Source: Protopterus annectens
Lineage: Eukaryota > Chordata > Ceratodontiformes > Protopteridae
Length of the DNA: 64,000 nucleotides
Assembly: GCF_019279795.1 (NCBI RefSeq)
Contig: NC_056732.1
Span: 176,422,825 to 176,486,824, forward strand
Reading direction: 5' to 3'
The position numbers and the translations under genes are program-made. Shown here in pieces: positions 13,829 to 22,430 of the stretch. Below the pieces are notes generated by a model. It was not told where the DNA came from. It worked only from the letters and a program-made list of their open reading frames with translations, and ran no database searches. Within the stretch, counting starts at the first letter, position 1. Each line of letters opens with the position of its first letter.

Positions 13829-14109
13829 AACTAAATACAAGCACCTACTTTTTATCAAATAATGTACCTCATATGATTTCAATTAATCAGAAATCCCAAA
13901 ACTATTAACTCCTATTATTAACAAGCACTAAATAAGGTAAAAATAATTTACATGAGATATAAATCAGAATAGTAGTGATGATACATAATAATAAATATTT
14001 AAGTGAATATAGACTGTAACAAATAAAAACAAATACAATAACCTTATCTATATCTATATATATATATAAGCACCATAGCAATATACTGCCATTCACATCC
14101 AATCTTAAA

Positions 14110-14118
<9 letters not shown>

Positions 14119-14179
<61 letters not shown>
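14119..14179. repeat. (TA)n microsatellite
   Basis: About 30 TA units directly abutting the MITE that begins at 14180; the MITE appears to have landed in, or nucleated, the TA tract. Confidence 0.95.
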
Positions 14180-14181
<2 letters not shown>

Positions 14182-14648
14182 GTCTACTTCATTTGACTTA
14201 AAATACACTTCAATGAAAATGAAATTACTAGTACCACTTCACTGAAAGTCCACTTCACTGAAAACTTATTTGACTGAAACTCATTTTGTTGAAAGTTATA
14301 TATGGCCTTTTCCCCACTGTAGTATGATCCTGGATTTAGTATATGTATTAATGGGGGATGTGGGGGGCACAGCCCCCCACATATGTTGGTTATATTTTCT
14401 CTTCTGGAAACAGTTATTCATTGCACTTGTATCAATGTGTATAGTTTAAAATGTTTATAATATGTGGGGGGCTATGCCCCCCACACACACCCTTAATATA
14501 TATACTAACTCCAGGATCGCACTACAGTGGGGAAAAGGCCATATATAACTTTCAACGAAATGAGTTTCAGTCAAATGAGTTTTCAGTGAAGTGATCCCAC
14601 TGATGTCATTTTCAGTGAAGTGTATTTTCAGTCAAATGAAGTAGACCT
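14180..14648. mobile_element. Foldback MITE, type B, unit 1
   Basis: Almost fully palindromic: the left arm, from gggtctacttcatttgact, is matched by the complement of the right arm, ending agtcaaatgaagtagacct. Similarity runs about 200 bases inward through cacttcactgaaaa motifs, gttgaaagttatatatggcc and the G/C hairpins gtggggggcacagcccccc (about 14356) and gtggggggctatgcccccc (about 14464). The core gatcgcactacagtgggga is shared with the other MITEs in this window. No ORF. It sits in a TA tract, so the target duplication cannot be measured. Confidence 0.9.
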
Positions 14649-14791
14649 ATATATATATAGCACACTGATGACGCTGTGAGCGAAACCGGCCACCGGTCTG
14701 TGCGTTTGGGAGCTGATTTTGCCGAATAAAGGGGTTTAAAGAATTTTGCTGTTATATTTTTTATTCATGAAGAGTGCTGGAACGTTTGTGG

Positions 14792-14792
<1 letters not shown>
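14649..14792 (+). mobile_element. Hammerhead-bearing insert present only in unit 1
   Basis: Unit 2 has only a TA tract at the equivalent place (19448-19491). Unit 1 has about 140 bases starting with a hammerhead (14660-14703), then gccgaataaaggggtttaaag, a T-rich stretch and gtgctggaacgtttgtggat before another TA tract. The structure, a ribozyme followed by an AATAAA-containing tail and no coding part, is what a severely 5'-truncated PLE terminus or a small non-autonomous ribozyme element would leave. Its sequence does not match the other PLE termini here, so the parent family is not in the window. Confidence 0.7.
14660..14703 (+). ncRNA. Type I hammerhead ribozyme, well formed
   Basis: All parts can be read off. 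Stem I is GCACA (14660-14664) with UGUGC (14699-14703). The catalytic box CUGAUGA is at 14665-14671. Stem II is GCU/AGC around a short loop, with one extra C next to the core. GAAA follows, then stem III ACCGG/CCGGU closed by a CCA loop. The predicted cleavage site follows C14698 (GUC triplet). The bulged C in stem II is the only deviation from consensus that I see. This is the best-paired stem III of the ribozymes in the window. Confidence 0.85.

Positions 14793-14838
<46 letters not shown>
14793..14838. repeat. (TA)n microsatellite
   Basis: TA run to the right of the unit-1-specific insert; together with 14649-14659 it frames that insert. Confidence 0.9.
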
Positions 14839-14935
14839 TTCCTGTCATAAATACAATAAATACCATAAATAATCAAACGCCTAATGTAATACCCAATAAG
14901 TTATATGTTATATAAAAATATATATGTATATGAAC

Positions 14936-15260
14936 GGATCTACTTCAGTAGATCGAACTTTTACAAGTTCAAACCACATATGGCTGAGACGATATGTTTG
15001 AACTTGTAAAAGTTTGAACACTAACGAAAAACAAAACTAAACATCTGTAGTGGGGGGCTATGCGCTCTGCACCCCCACACCTCCCCTACTTAAATATACC
15101 AACTCTGAGATCGCACTACATTGCGGAAAAGTGAAATCTTCCCATTCCACTCTGTACAGAGATCTCCATTCAGTCCGATCGAACTTTTACAAGTTTGAAC
15201 ATATGGTCTCGGCCATATGAGGTTCAAACTTGTAAAAGTTCGATCTACTGAAGGGGACCC
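14936..15260. mobile_element. Foldback MITE, type C, unit 1
   Basis: 325 bp. Ends ggatctacttcagtagatcg and the complement of cgatctactgaaggggaccc. Direct repeats flank it: gtatatgaac (left) and gtgtatgaac (right); in unit 2 both are gtatatgaac, so the TSD is probably about 10 bp. The motif gaacttttacaagtt occurs four times in alternating orientation, so each end is itself a hairpin. The middle has gtggggggctatg, caccccca and the shared core ccaactctgagatcgcacta. A 9-10-bp TSD with long inverted ends recalls Mutator-like elements, but no transposase is present to prove it. Confidence 0.88.
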
Positions 15261-15527
15261 GTGTATGAACATATAAAAGAAATTATATTGAATAATTCAT
15301 TAATGTTATAATTAGGCTCCCCTAAACTTTAAAACAGAGGTAATTAAGATTGCATCACTAATCCCAGGGAAAACTGTTGAATTCGATAAAAATTGCCAGT
15401 ATAGTTCTTCGTATTCAATTTTTGTTTCCCAAGTGCCCCCTCTAGGGTCCCAAGAGATAATTTCTAATATTCCAAAATAAAACTTCTTAAAACCATCACA
15501 TTTGATAGAGTGTTTATGTAAAGCACT

Positions 15528-15852
15528 CATACCTCTCAACCTCTTAGTGCAAGAAATCTGGACAAAGCCCAACAAAATGGGGGGGGGGGGACAAAGGCCC
15601 AAAAATAGGGACATATTTGAAATATTGCTTTTATAAACTTAGAAAGTTTCTAGACTTACAGTGTTTGTTTTAAAACACATTTACTGAAGGATATGGAGTC
15701 TGACACTGAAGCATATGTCATTATTTAGTGACTTCAATCCTCAGATCACCCTAGTGACTTGCCAGAAAGCCACAAATTTTATGAGGAATAGGCCAAAAAT
15801 ATAAGCTGAAAATCTGGCCATTCTGCGAAAATCTGTACAGTTGAGAGGTATA
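15528..15852. mobile_element. hAT-type MITE, unit 1
   Basis: Short inverted ends catacctctcaac and gttgagaggtata, flanked by aaagcact and aaggcact, an 8-bp target duplication with one mismatch. It interrupts the PLE endonuclease. The interior contains a long G run, acaaaggcccaaaaataggg and no ORF. A second insertion of the same family lies at 30956-31269 with a perfect 8-bp duplication. CA...TG ends plus 8-bp duplications fit the hAT superfamily. Confidence 0.85.
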
Positions 15853-16451
15853 AAGGCACTGTTTAAATTTCCTTTTTGTATATCATAACAGTGCCCATAT
15901 ATTCTCTTTTTAAACAACCTTTTGGTTTTACTAGTATAAAATTTGGGGCAAGCTGCACATCTGGCAATGTAAATCAAACCACTACTATTGCAATTCCCAT
16001 ACACAAGAATTCATTTTTGTTTATGTATGTTTTCCAACAAAATATTGTCATCTACCAGTATAAAATCATACTGCCCATACATTTCACATTTTTCCCCTTT
16101 CTTGTGAGATACCTTCCTTGTTTCTCTAATGTTTTCTTAAAATTAGTTCTTGTTTTGCACACAAAGTTTGGTGAATCACACAATTTATAACGAGAGTCAT
16201 TTGCTCTAAAAATTGTCCATTTTTTCTAATTAAGTCCTTCATCTTATCCATGCCATACCATAAGAAATAACAGAAGCTCTCTCAAATTGATTTTGTTCCT
16301 TGGAAACTGTAATATTATTATCTTGCAAAGTAATGTTGGATGAGAAAGGAAAATGCATTTTGGACTTCAAAGATAGCTGACCATTGAGTAACAGCTTAAT
16401 TCTAGCTCTCCGAGTGTGAAAACAGAAACTTAGCAGAGAAAGCCAGTGGAC

Positions 16452-16590
16452 CTAAATTAGGTTTATAGATTAGTACTAGGCTAACTGCCCTTGCGAGCCA
16501 TTTTAAGCCTAGCCAATTATCCCCTGTGAGATTCAAACACTCTACTTTTTGTTTGTAAGGCAAACACCTTAACCATTAGGCCATCCTCCC
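16452..16590 (-). mobile_element. tRNA-derived SINE with CR1/L2-type tail, unit 1
   Basis: Read on the minus strand it opens with gggaggatggcctaatggtt. Box A is tggcctaatggttaagg and box B is gtttgaatctcac, spaced as in a tRNA, forming a tRNA-like head of about 75 bases. The body, ggctaggcttaaaatggctc then gggcagttagcctagtac and a short ataaacct tail, matches the 3' ends of the LINEs at 28970, 33130 and 56690. The box A/B pair would act as an internal RNA polymerase III promoter, and the tail is presumably what that LINE family's RT recognises. It lies antisense in the L1 5' UTR. Confidence 0.85.
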
Positions 16591-16641
16591 AACCCAAATC
16601 TGGCTAAATTTCAGCAACTGCCTAGTAAGTGCACTGCTTGG

Positions 16642-17717
16642 ATGCCAGGAAAAAAGAACTGCAGAGGATCTAAAGGAAAATCAGCTGTAAAAAGTGACAA
16701 AGAAATAATGACCAGGAAAAATACTGCAGCTGTTCAGCAAAAAGCAGCTCAAGCTCCAGACATGACTTCCAGTAACCTGGAAGAAAGTATAAGGCAACTG
16801 CACACAGACCCAATTAAAATAAATGAAACACTGATGGAGTATATCAAATCAAACAATAAAAGATTGGAAAAAAATAGAAGAAGCTTTAAACAGATATTCA
16901 GATAACTGCAAAACTCAGAGGTTGAAATGAAGAAAAGGCTGGTTGAATATGAGAATGCACTAGAAGAGATGTTTCAAAAAATAACAGAATTAGAGAACAG
17001 AGCAAGTAGGGAAAACCTGAGATTTTCTGCAGTACCAGAGAAGCTGGAAGGAACAGGCTATATTAATTTTATGAAAGCACAAATAAGCAACTGGACTGAT
17101 ATTCCACAACAGGAATTGTTAACTGAAGGGGCACATTGTGTGTATGCTCCAAACCTGGCTATGAGAAAACAACCAAGACCTTTAATAATAATGATGCAAT
17201 CTTACCAGCAGAAGGAATTGATTCTGACAAAACTGTGACAGTAGGACAAAGTTCTAAAAGTGGGAGACAGCAGAATGTTTTTGAAGAATGACTACTTATT
17301 GTACACCAGGCAGAAGAGGAGTAAATTCATTCCATTATTCAGGGAATGTCGAGAAGCAGGTGAAAGATTTAAATTGCTATACCCAGCTATCTTCAAAATA
17401 TTTTCCCTGGAGGGGCAAAATCATTTTTTGATGACATACATGCTAAGAGAGAAATACACAAGTTTGTCCAACAAAAAGTGAGCTGTGAAACAGAAGAAGA
17501 TTCTACTTCTTGTTCTTCTAGTAATAAAGACCACAGAGAGACTGTATCAGTGAAACATTTTCCAGTATTTCAACGGAAAATGCTTGAGAGAAGGAAAAAC
17601 CCCCAAGAGTCATCCAGAAGTATTGAGAGTACACTGGAAATGAAGCAGAGACAGGACTTGGGAGATGGAGATGAACAAGAGACTCTGGAAATATTGGACT
17701 TTTTTGGACTTTGTTAA
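16642..17717 (+). pseudogene. L1 ORF1 (RNA-binding chaperone), unit 1
   Basis: L1 ORF1p packages L1 RNA as a trimer. Here an N-terminal basic segment (MPGKKNCRGSKGKSAVKSDK) is followed by a coiled-coil-like stretch (IRQLHTDPIKINETLMEYIK). Next comes the RRM-type start, ITELENRASRENLRF (near 16985-17025), and the C-terminal domain (NDYLLYTRQKRSKF, FRECREAGERFKLLYPA, about 17285-17395). At least three frame breaks (near 16895, 17240 and 17480) split it. A serine-rich acidic tail follows (SCETEEDSTSCSS). Same family and near-identical to 21356-22430. Dead. Confidence 0.85.
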
Positions 17718-18607
17718 ACTTGTAGGGGACTCTAAAGCATATGCCCTACTTCATGTCATTAATGTTTGAAGAATAAAATTAGTAACTTGGAGACTGATAA
17801 ATGTGGGATTACAAAGCAGTAATTATATTTGTGAAACAGGACATAACAAGAAAATCTAGAAATATTGGACTTTTTTGCACTTTGTTAAGCTTATATGGGA
17901 GCTTATATGGGACTCTAAAGCATATGCCCTACTTCATGGCATTAATGTTTGGAAAAATACTTAGGAGAGGGGAAGTGGCGGGAGAAAGTTAACTGTAAGC
18001 AAAAGACATTATGAGATATGTGTCATCATGTTATTGTGTAATAATATCACTCCAGGGATGGATCAAAACATGAGGTGAATAAATAACACATGACCCAGGG
18101 TTGTCTAACATTGTGCTTAAACAAGAGCTCTGTTCTAGTTGTTTTTTATGCACTTGATACAAACTCAGTGACTTTTTGGTGTAACATTACCCTGCATTGG
18201 TCAGCAACCAGCCACACCTCTAATCTGCTTAGTAAAGACAGGCAGGAAGAAAACAAAAGTAAGTTTGTAGATGCAACATATTAATTACAATATGAGCAAA
18301 ATATTAATTGTGATATGCACTAGTGAGTTACTTGACTCAGTTTTCGAACTGCAACACTAATATAAAAATAAACTATGTTGTAGTATTCTGAAAGTGGCAC
18401 ATGCTATATCCTGTTTCTATCATTGTTCACTGTCTCTATGGCCATATCCTGAGTTTATTAAATCTAAATACCAAAACCACAGTTGAGGGAATCTGCAAGC
18501 TACGAACCTTGAAGTCAGACACTTGGTAATAGAAAACAAAAAACAAGATGAACAGTCTAAAAACCAAATATTTATTATAATAGTTGAGCACATATACAAC
18601 TTAAAAT

Positions 18608-18657
18608 TACATGTGCTTTCGTCCCAAACACCATCAGGACTTCCTCAGAACAATTAA
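18608..18657 (-). ncRNA. Hammerhead relic in PLE terminus, unit 2
   Basis: As in unit 1, but stem II is a better match here: AGUCC pairs with GGGAC before GAAA (unit 1 has GGGAU). The box is still CUGAGGA rather than CUGAUGA, and stem III is poor. Confidence 0.55.
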
Positions 18658-18877
18658 AACTAAATACAAGCACCTACTTTTTATCAAATAATGTACCTCA
18701 TATGATTTCAATTAATCAGAAATCCCAAAACTATTAACTCCTATTATTAACAAGCACTAAATAAGGTAAAAATAATTTACATGAGATATAAATCAGAATA
18801 GTAGTGATGATACATAATAATAAATATTTAAGTGAATATAGACTGTAACAAATAAAAACAAATACAATAACCTTATC

Positions 18878-18878
<1 letters not shown>

Positions 18879-18931
<53 letters not shown>

Positions 18932-18974
18932 AACCATAGCAACATACTGCCATTCACATCCAATCTTAAAAAAA

Positions 18975-19010
<36 letters not shown>
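18879..19010. repeat. Two (AT)n tracts
   Basis: TA runs at about 18880-18929 and 18976-19010, separated by a short unique stretch (agaaccatagcaacatactg). The first tract is much shorter in unit 1, showing replication slippage since the duplication. Confidence 0.9.
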
Positions 19011-19012
<2 letters not shown>

Positions 19013-19447
19013 GTCTACTTCATTTGACTGAAAATACACTTCACTGAAAATGAAATTACTAGTACCACTTCTCTGAAAGTCCACTTCACTGAAAACTTAT
19101 TTGACTGAAACTCAAATAGTGTAGTATGATCCTGGATTTAGTATATGTATTAATGGGGGTGAGGGGGCACAGCCCCCCACATATGTTGGTTATATATTCT
19201 CTTCTGGAAACAGTTATTCATTGCACTTGTATCAATGTGTATAGTTTAAAATGTTTATAATATGTGGGGGGCTATGCCCCCCACACACACCCTTAATATA
19301 TATACTAACTCCAGGATCGCACTACAGTGGGGAAAAGGCCATATATAACTTTCAACGAAATGAGTTTCAGTCAAATGAGTTTTCAGTGAAGTGATCCCAC
19401 TGATGTCATTTTCAGTGAAGTGTATTTTCAGTCAAATGAACTAGACC
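19011..19447. mobile_element. Foldback MITE, type B, unit 2
   Basis: Same element as 14180-14648, with about 33 bp missing from the left arm (aactcaaatagtgtagtatg where unit 1 has the gttgaaagttatatatggcc block). The right arm is intact, so the palindrome is now asymmetric. Confidence 0.88.
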
Positions 19448-19448
19448 T

Positions 19449-19491
<43 letters not shown>
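19448..19491. repeat. (TA)n tract
   Basis: Occupies the place where unit 1 has the hammerhead-bearing insert. Confidence 0.9.
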
Positions 19492-19492
<1 letters not shown>

Positions 19493-19589
19493 TTCCTGTC
19501 ATAAATACAATAAATACCATAAATAATCAAACACCTAATGTAATACCCAATAAGTTATATGTTATATAAAAATATATATGTATATGAAC

Positions 19590-19914
19590 GGATCTACTTC
19601 AGTCGATCGAACTTTTACAAGTTCAAACCACATACGGCTGAGACGATATGTTTGAACTTGTAAAAGTTTGAACACTAACGAAAAACAAAACTAAACATCT
19701 GTAGTGGGGGGCTATGCCCTCTGCACCCCCACACCTCCCCTACTTAAATATACCAACTCTGAGATCGCACTACATTGCGGAAAAGTGAAATCTTCCCATT
19801 CCACTCTATACAGAGATCTCCATTCAGTCCGATCGAACTTTTACAAGTTTGAACATATGGTCTCGACCATATGAGGTTCGAACTTGTAAAAGTTCGATCT
19901 ACTGAAGGGGACCC
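19590..19914. mobile_element. Foldback MITE, type C, unit 2
   Basis: Same 325-bp element as 14936-15260. It is flanked on both sides by gtatatgaac (19580-19589 and 19915-19924), a perfect 10-bp direct repeat best read as the target-site duplication. Confidence 0.9.
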
Positions 19915-20183
19915 GTATATGAACATATAAAAGAAATTATATTGAATAATTCATTAATGTTATAATTAGGCTCCCCTAAACATTAAAACAGAGGTAATTA
20001 AAATTGCATCACTAATCCCAGGGAAAACTGTTGAATTCGATAAAAATTGCCAGTATAGTTCTTCGTATTCAATTTTTGTTTCCCAAGTGCCCCCTCTCTA
20101 GGGTCCCAAGAGATAATTTCTAATGTTCCAAAATAAAACTTCTTAAAACCATCACATTTGATAGAGTGTTTATGTAAAGCACT

Positions 20184-20509
20184 CATACCTCTCAACCTCT
20201 TAGAGCAAGAAATCTGGACAAAGCCCAACAAAATGGGGGGGGGGACGACAAAGGCCCAAAAATAGGGACATATTTGAAATATTGCTTTTATAAACTTAGA
20301 AAGTTTCTAGACTTACAGGGTTTGTTTTAAAACACATTTACTGAAGGATATGGAGTCTGACACTGAAGCATATGTCATTATTTAGTGACTTCAATCCTCA
20401 GATCACCCTTGTGACTTGCCAGAAAACCACAAATTTTATGAGGAATAGGCCAAAAATATAAGCTGAAAATCTGGACATTCTGCAAAAATCTGTACAGTTG
20501 AGAGGTATA
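20184..20509. mobile_element. hAT-type MITE, unit 2
   Basis: Duplicate of 15528-15852, with ends catacctctcaac and gttgagaggtata. Flanks aaagcact and aaggcagt are the drifted 8-bp duplication. Confidence 0.85.
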
Positions 20510-20983
20510 AAGGCAGTGTTTAAATTTCCTTTTTGTATATCATAACAGTGCCCATATATTCTCTTTTTAAACAACCTTTCGGTTTTACTAGTATAAAATT
20601 TGGGGCAAGCTGCACATCTGGCAATGTAAATCAAACCACTACTATTGCAATTCCCATACACAAGAATTCATTTTTGTTTATGTATATTTTCCAACAAAAT
20701 ATTGCCATCTACCAGTATAAAATCATACTGCCCATACATTTCACATCTTTTGGCACCCCTCTTTTTTCCCCTTTCTTGTGGGATACCTTCCTTGTTTCTC
20801 TAATGTTTTCTTAAAATTAGTTCTTGTTTTGCACACAAAGTTTGGTGAATCACACAATTTATAACGAGAGTCATTTGCTCTAAAAATTGTCCATTTTTTT
20901 CTAATTAAGTCCTTCATCTTATCCATGCCCATACCATAAGAAATAACAGAAGCTCTCTCAAATTGATTTTGTTCCTTGGAAAC

Positions 20984-21063
20984 TGCATTTTCCTTTCTCA
21001 TCCACCATTACTTTGCAAGATAATAATCTTGCAAAGTAATGGTGGATGAGAAAGGAAAATGCA
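20984..21063. repeat. Perfect palindrome with 38-bp arms
   Basis: Arms 20984-21021 and 21026-21063 are exact reverse complements around a 4-base loop (aata). Unit 1 has only the right arm (about 16322-16357, with one base different), so the left arm arose in unit 2 by inverted, snap-back type copying. It overlaps the L1 target site. Confidence 0.92.
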
Positions 21064-21164
21064 TTTTGGACTTCAAAGATAGCTGACCATTGAGTAACAG
21101 CTTAATTCTAGCTCTCCGAGTGTGAAAACAGAAACTTAGCAGAAAAAGCCAGAGGACCTAAATT

Positions 21165-21304
21165 AGGTTTATAGGTTTATAGATTAGTACTAGGCTAACT
21201 GCCCTTGCGAGCCATTTTAAGCCTAGCCAATTATCCCCTGTGAGATTCAAACACTGTACTTTGTGTTTGTAAGGCAAACACCTTAACCATTAGGCCATCC
21301 TCCC
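21165..21304 (-). mobile_element. tRNA-derived SINE with CR1/L2-type tail, unit 2
   Basis: Duplicate of 16452-16590; minus-strand box A tggcctaatggttaagg and box B gtttgaatctcac are intact. The tail has an extra ggtttata repeat (21167-21182). Confidence 0.85.
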
Positions 21305-21355
21305 AACCCAAATCTGGTTAAATTTCAGCAACTGCCTAGTAAGTGCACTGCTTGG

Positions 21356-22430
21356 ATGCCAGGAAAAAAGAACTGCAGAGGATCTAAAGGAAAATCAGCT
21401 GTAAAAAGTGACAAAGAAATACTGACTAGGAAAAATACTGCAGCTGTTCAGCAAAAAGCAGCTCAAGCTCCAGACATGACTTCCAGTAACCTAGAGGAAA
21501 GTATAAGGCAACTGCACACAGACCCAATTAAAATAAATGAAACACTGATGGAGTATATCAAATCAAACAATAAAAGATTGGAAAAAATAGAAGAAGCTTT
21601 AAACAGATATTCAGATAACTGCAAAACTCAGAGGTTGAAATGAAGAAAAGGCTGGTTGAATATGAGAATGCACAAGAAGAGATGTTTCAAAAAATAACAG
21701 AATTAGAGAACACAGCAAGTAGGGAAAACCTGAGATTTTCTGCAGTACCAGAGAAGCTGGAAGGAACAGGCTACATTAATTTTATGAAAGCACAAATAAG
21801 CAACTGGACTGATATTCCACAACAGGAATTGTTAATTGAAGGGGCACATTGTGTATATCCTCCAAACCTGGCTATGAGAAAACAACCAAGACCTTTAATA
21901 GTAATGATGCAATCTTACCAGCAGAAGGAATTGATTCTGACAAAACTGTGACAGTAGGACAAAGTTCTAAAAGTGGGAGGCAGCAGAATGTTTTTGAAGA
22001 ATGACTACTTATTGTACACCAGGCAGAAGAGGAGTAAATTCATTCCATTATTCAGGGAATGTCGAGAAGCAGGTGAAAGATTTAAATTGCTATACCCAGC
22101 TATCTTCAAAATATTTTCCCTGGAGGGGCAAAATCATTTTTTGATGACATACATGCTAAGAAAGAAATACACAAGTTTGTCCAACAAAAAGTGAGCTGTG
22201 AAACAGAAGAAGATTCTACTTCTTGTTCTTGTAGTAATAAAGACCACAGAGAGACTGTATCAGTGAAACATTTTCCAGTATTTCAACGGAAAATGCTTGA
22301 GAGAAGGAAAAAACCCCAAGAGTCATCCAGAAGTATTGAGAGTACACTGGAAATGAAGCAGAGACAGGATTTGGGAGATGGAGATGAACAAGAGACTCTA
22401 GAAATATTGGACTTTTTTGGACTTTGTTAA
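21356..22430 (+). pseudogene. L1 ORF1, unit 2
   Basis: Same ORF1 as 16642-17717. The N-terminal frame is longer here (95 codons, through KRLEKIEEALNRYSDNCK), showing that the KNRRSFKQIFR end in unit 1 is a single-base frameshift. The RRM-type block (ITELENTASRENLRF) and C-terminal domain (TRQKRSKFIPLFRECREAG, FKLLYPAIFKIF) are present. Frame breaks near 21640, 21950 and 22190 remain. Because these breaks are shared by both units, ORF1 was already broken when the duplication happened. Confidence 0.85.

Larger units (their letters stand above)
13670..16361 (-). pseudogene. PLE (GIY-YIG endonuclease part), unit 1
   Basis: Minus-strand relic of a Penelope-like element of the Neptune-like type, 5'-truncated. 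From right to left it encodes a linker before the endonuclease (DLIRKKWTIF in unit 2), then the GIY-YIG core (GLIYIARCAACPKFYTSKT, about 15930-15980, where the usual YVGKT is degraded to YTSKT) and RIYGHCYDIQKGN. A hAT MITE interrupts (15528-15852), after which the C-terminal part resumes (CDGFKKFYFGILEI, TWETKIEYEELYWQFLS, about 15330-15520). Downstream lie a non-coding tail holding two MITEs and a terminus with a degenerate hammerhead (13778-13828). No RT domain is present. L1 integrated at its right end (16361). Frameshifts and the MITE insertions make it dead. Confidence 0.85.
13181..18002. repeat. Tandem segmental duplication, unit 1
   Basis: Aligns along almost its whole length with 18003-22717 (for example the frames starting 13261/18090, 16642/21356 and 17801/22514 give near-identical peptides). 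The left end is at aagacattat (13181). The right end falls inside L1 sequence at gtaagcaaaa, where L1 is abruptly replaced by a second copy of agacattat followed by a 7-base filler (gagatat, 18013-18019) and gtgtcatcatg. Two bases of microhomology (AA) at the join fit a replication-based or end-joining duplication. Unit 1 is about 107 bp longer than unit 2 because of indels. Confidence 0.93.
16362..18002 (+). mobile_element. L1 5' part, unit 1 (cut by the duplication join)
   Basis: Begins straight after gaaaatgcatttt (16349-16361), the same sequence that flanks the complete L1 at 21068-27618. Contains 5' UTR, a SINE (16452-16590) and ORF1. It stops at the duplication boundary between ORF1 and ORF2 rather than at a 3' tail, so this is not a second insertion but a copied fragment. 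Confidence 0.88.
18501..21067 (-). pseudogene. PLE (GIY-YIG endonuclease part), unit 2
   Basis: Duplicate of 13670-16361. The pre-endonuclease linker is easier to read here (ENAVSKEQNQFERASVIS, MDKMKDLIRKKWTIFRAND, about 20741-20990). It is followed by the Cys-containing GIY-YIG segment (GLIYIARCAAC, RIYGHCYDIQKGN, 20560-20640), the hAT MITE (20184-20509) and the C-terminal WETK/NYTGNF region, now with an extra frame break (near 20090). The left end carries a hammerhead relic (18608-18657). The right end is the L1 target site. Confidence 0.85.

Noticed and set aside
14356..14376. G/C hairpins in MITEs as transcription terminators
   Set aside because: Intrinsic terminators are bacterial; here the hairpins are parts of foldback MITEs without T tracts.
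16516..16590. Functional tRNA gene (boxes A and B look good)
   Set aside because: The head is directly fused to a LINE-type tail, occurs in a duplicated L1 5' UTR, and lacks a clear acceptor stem; it is a SINE head.
16362..18002. Second independent L1 insertion
   Set aside because: It starts at the same target sequence as the full L1 and ends exactly at the segmental duplication join.
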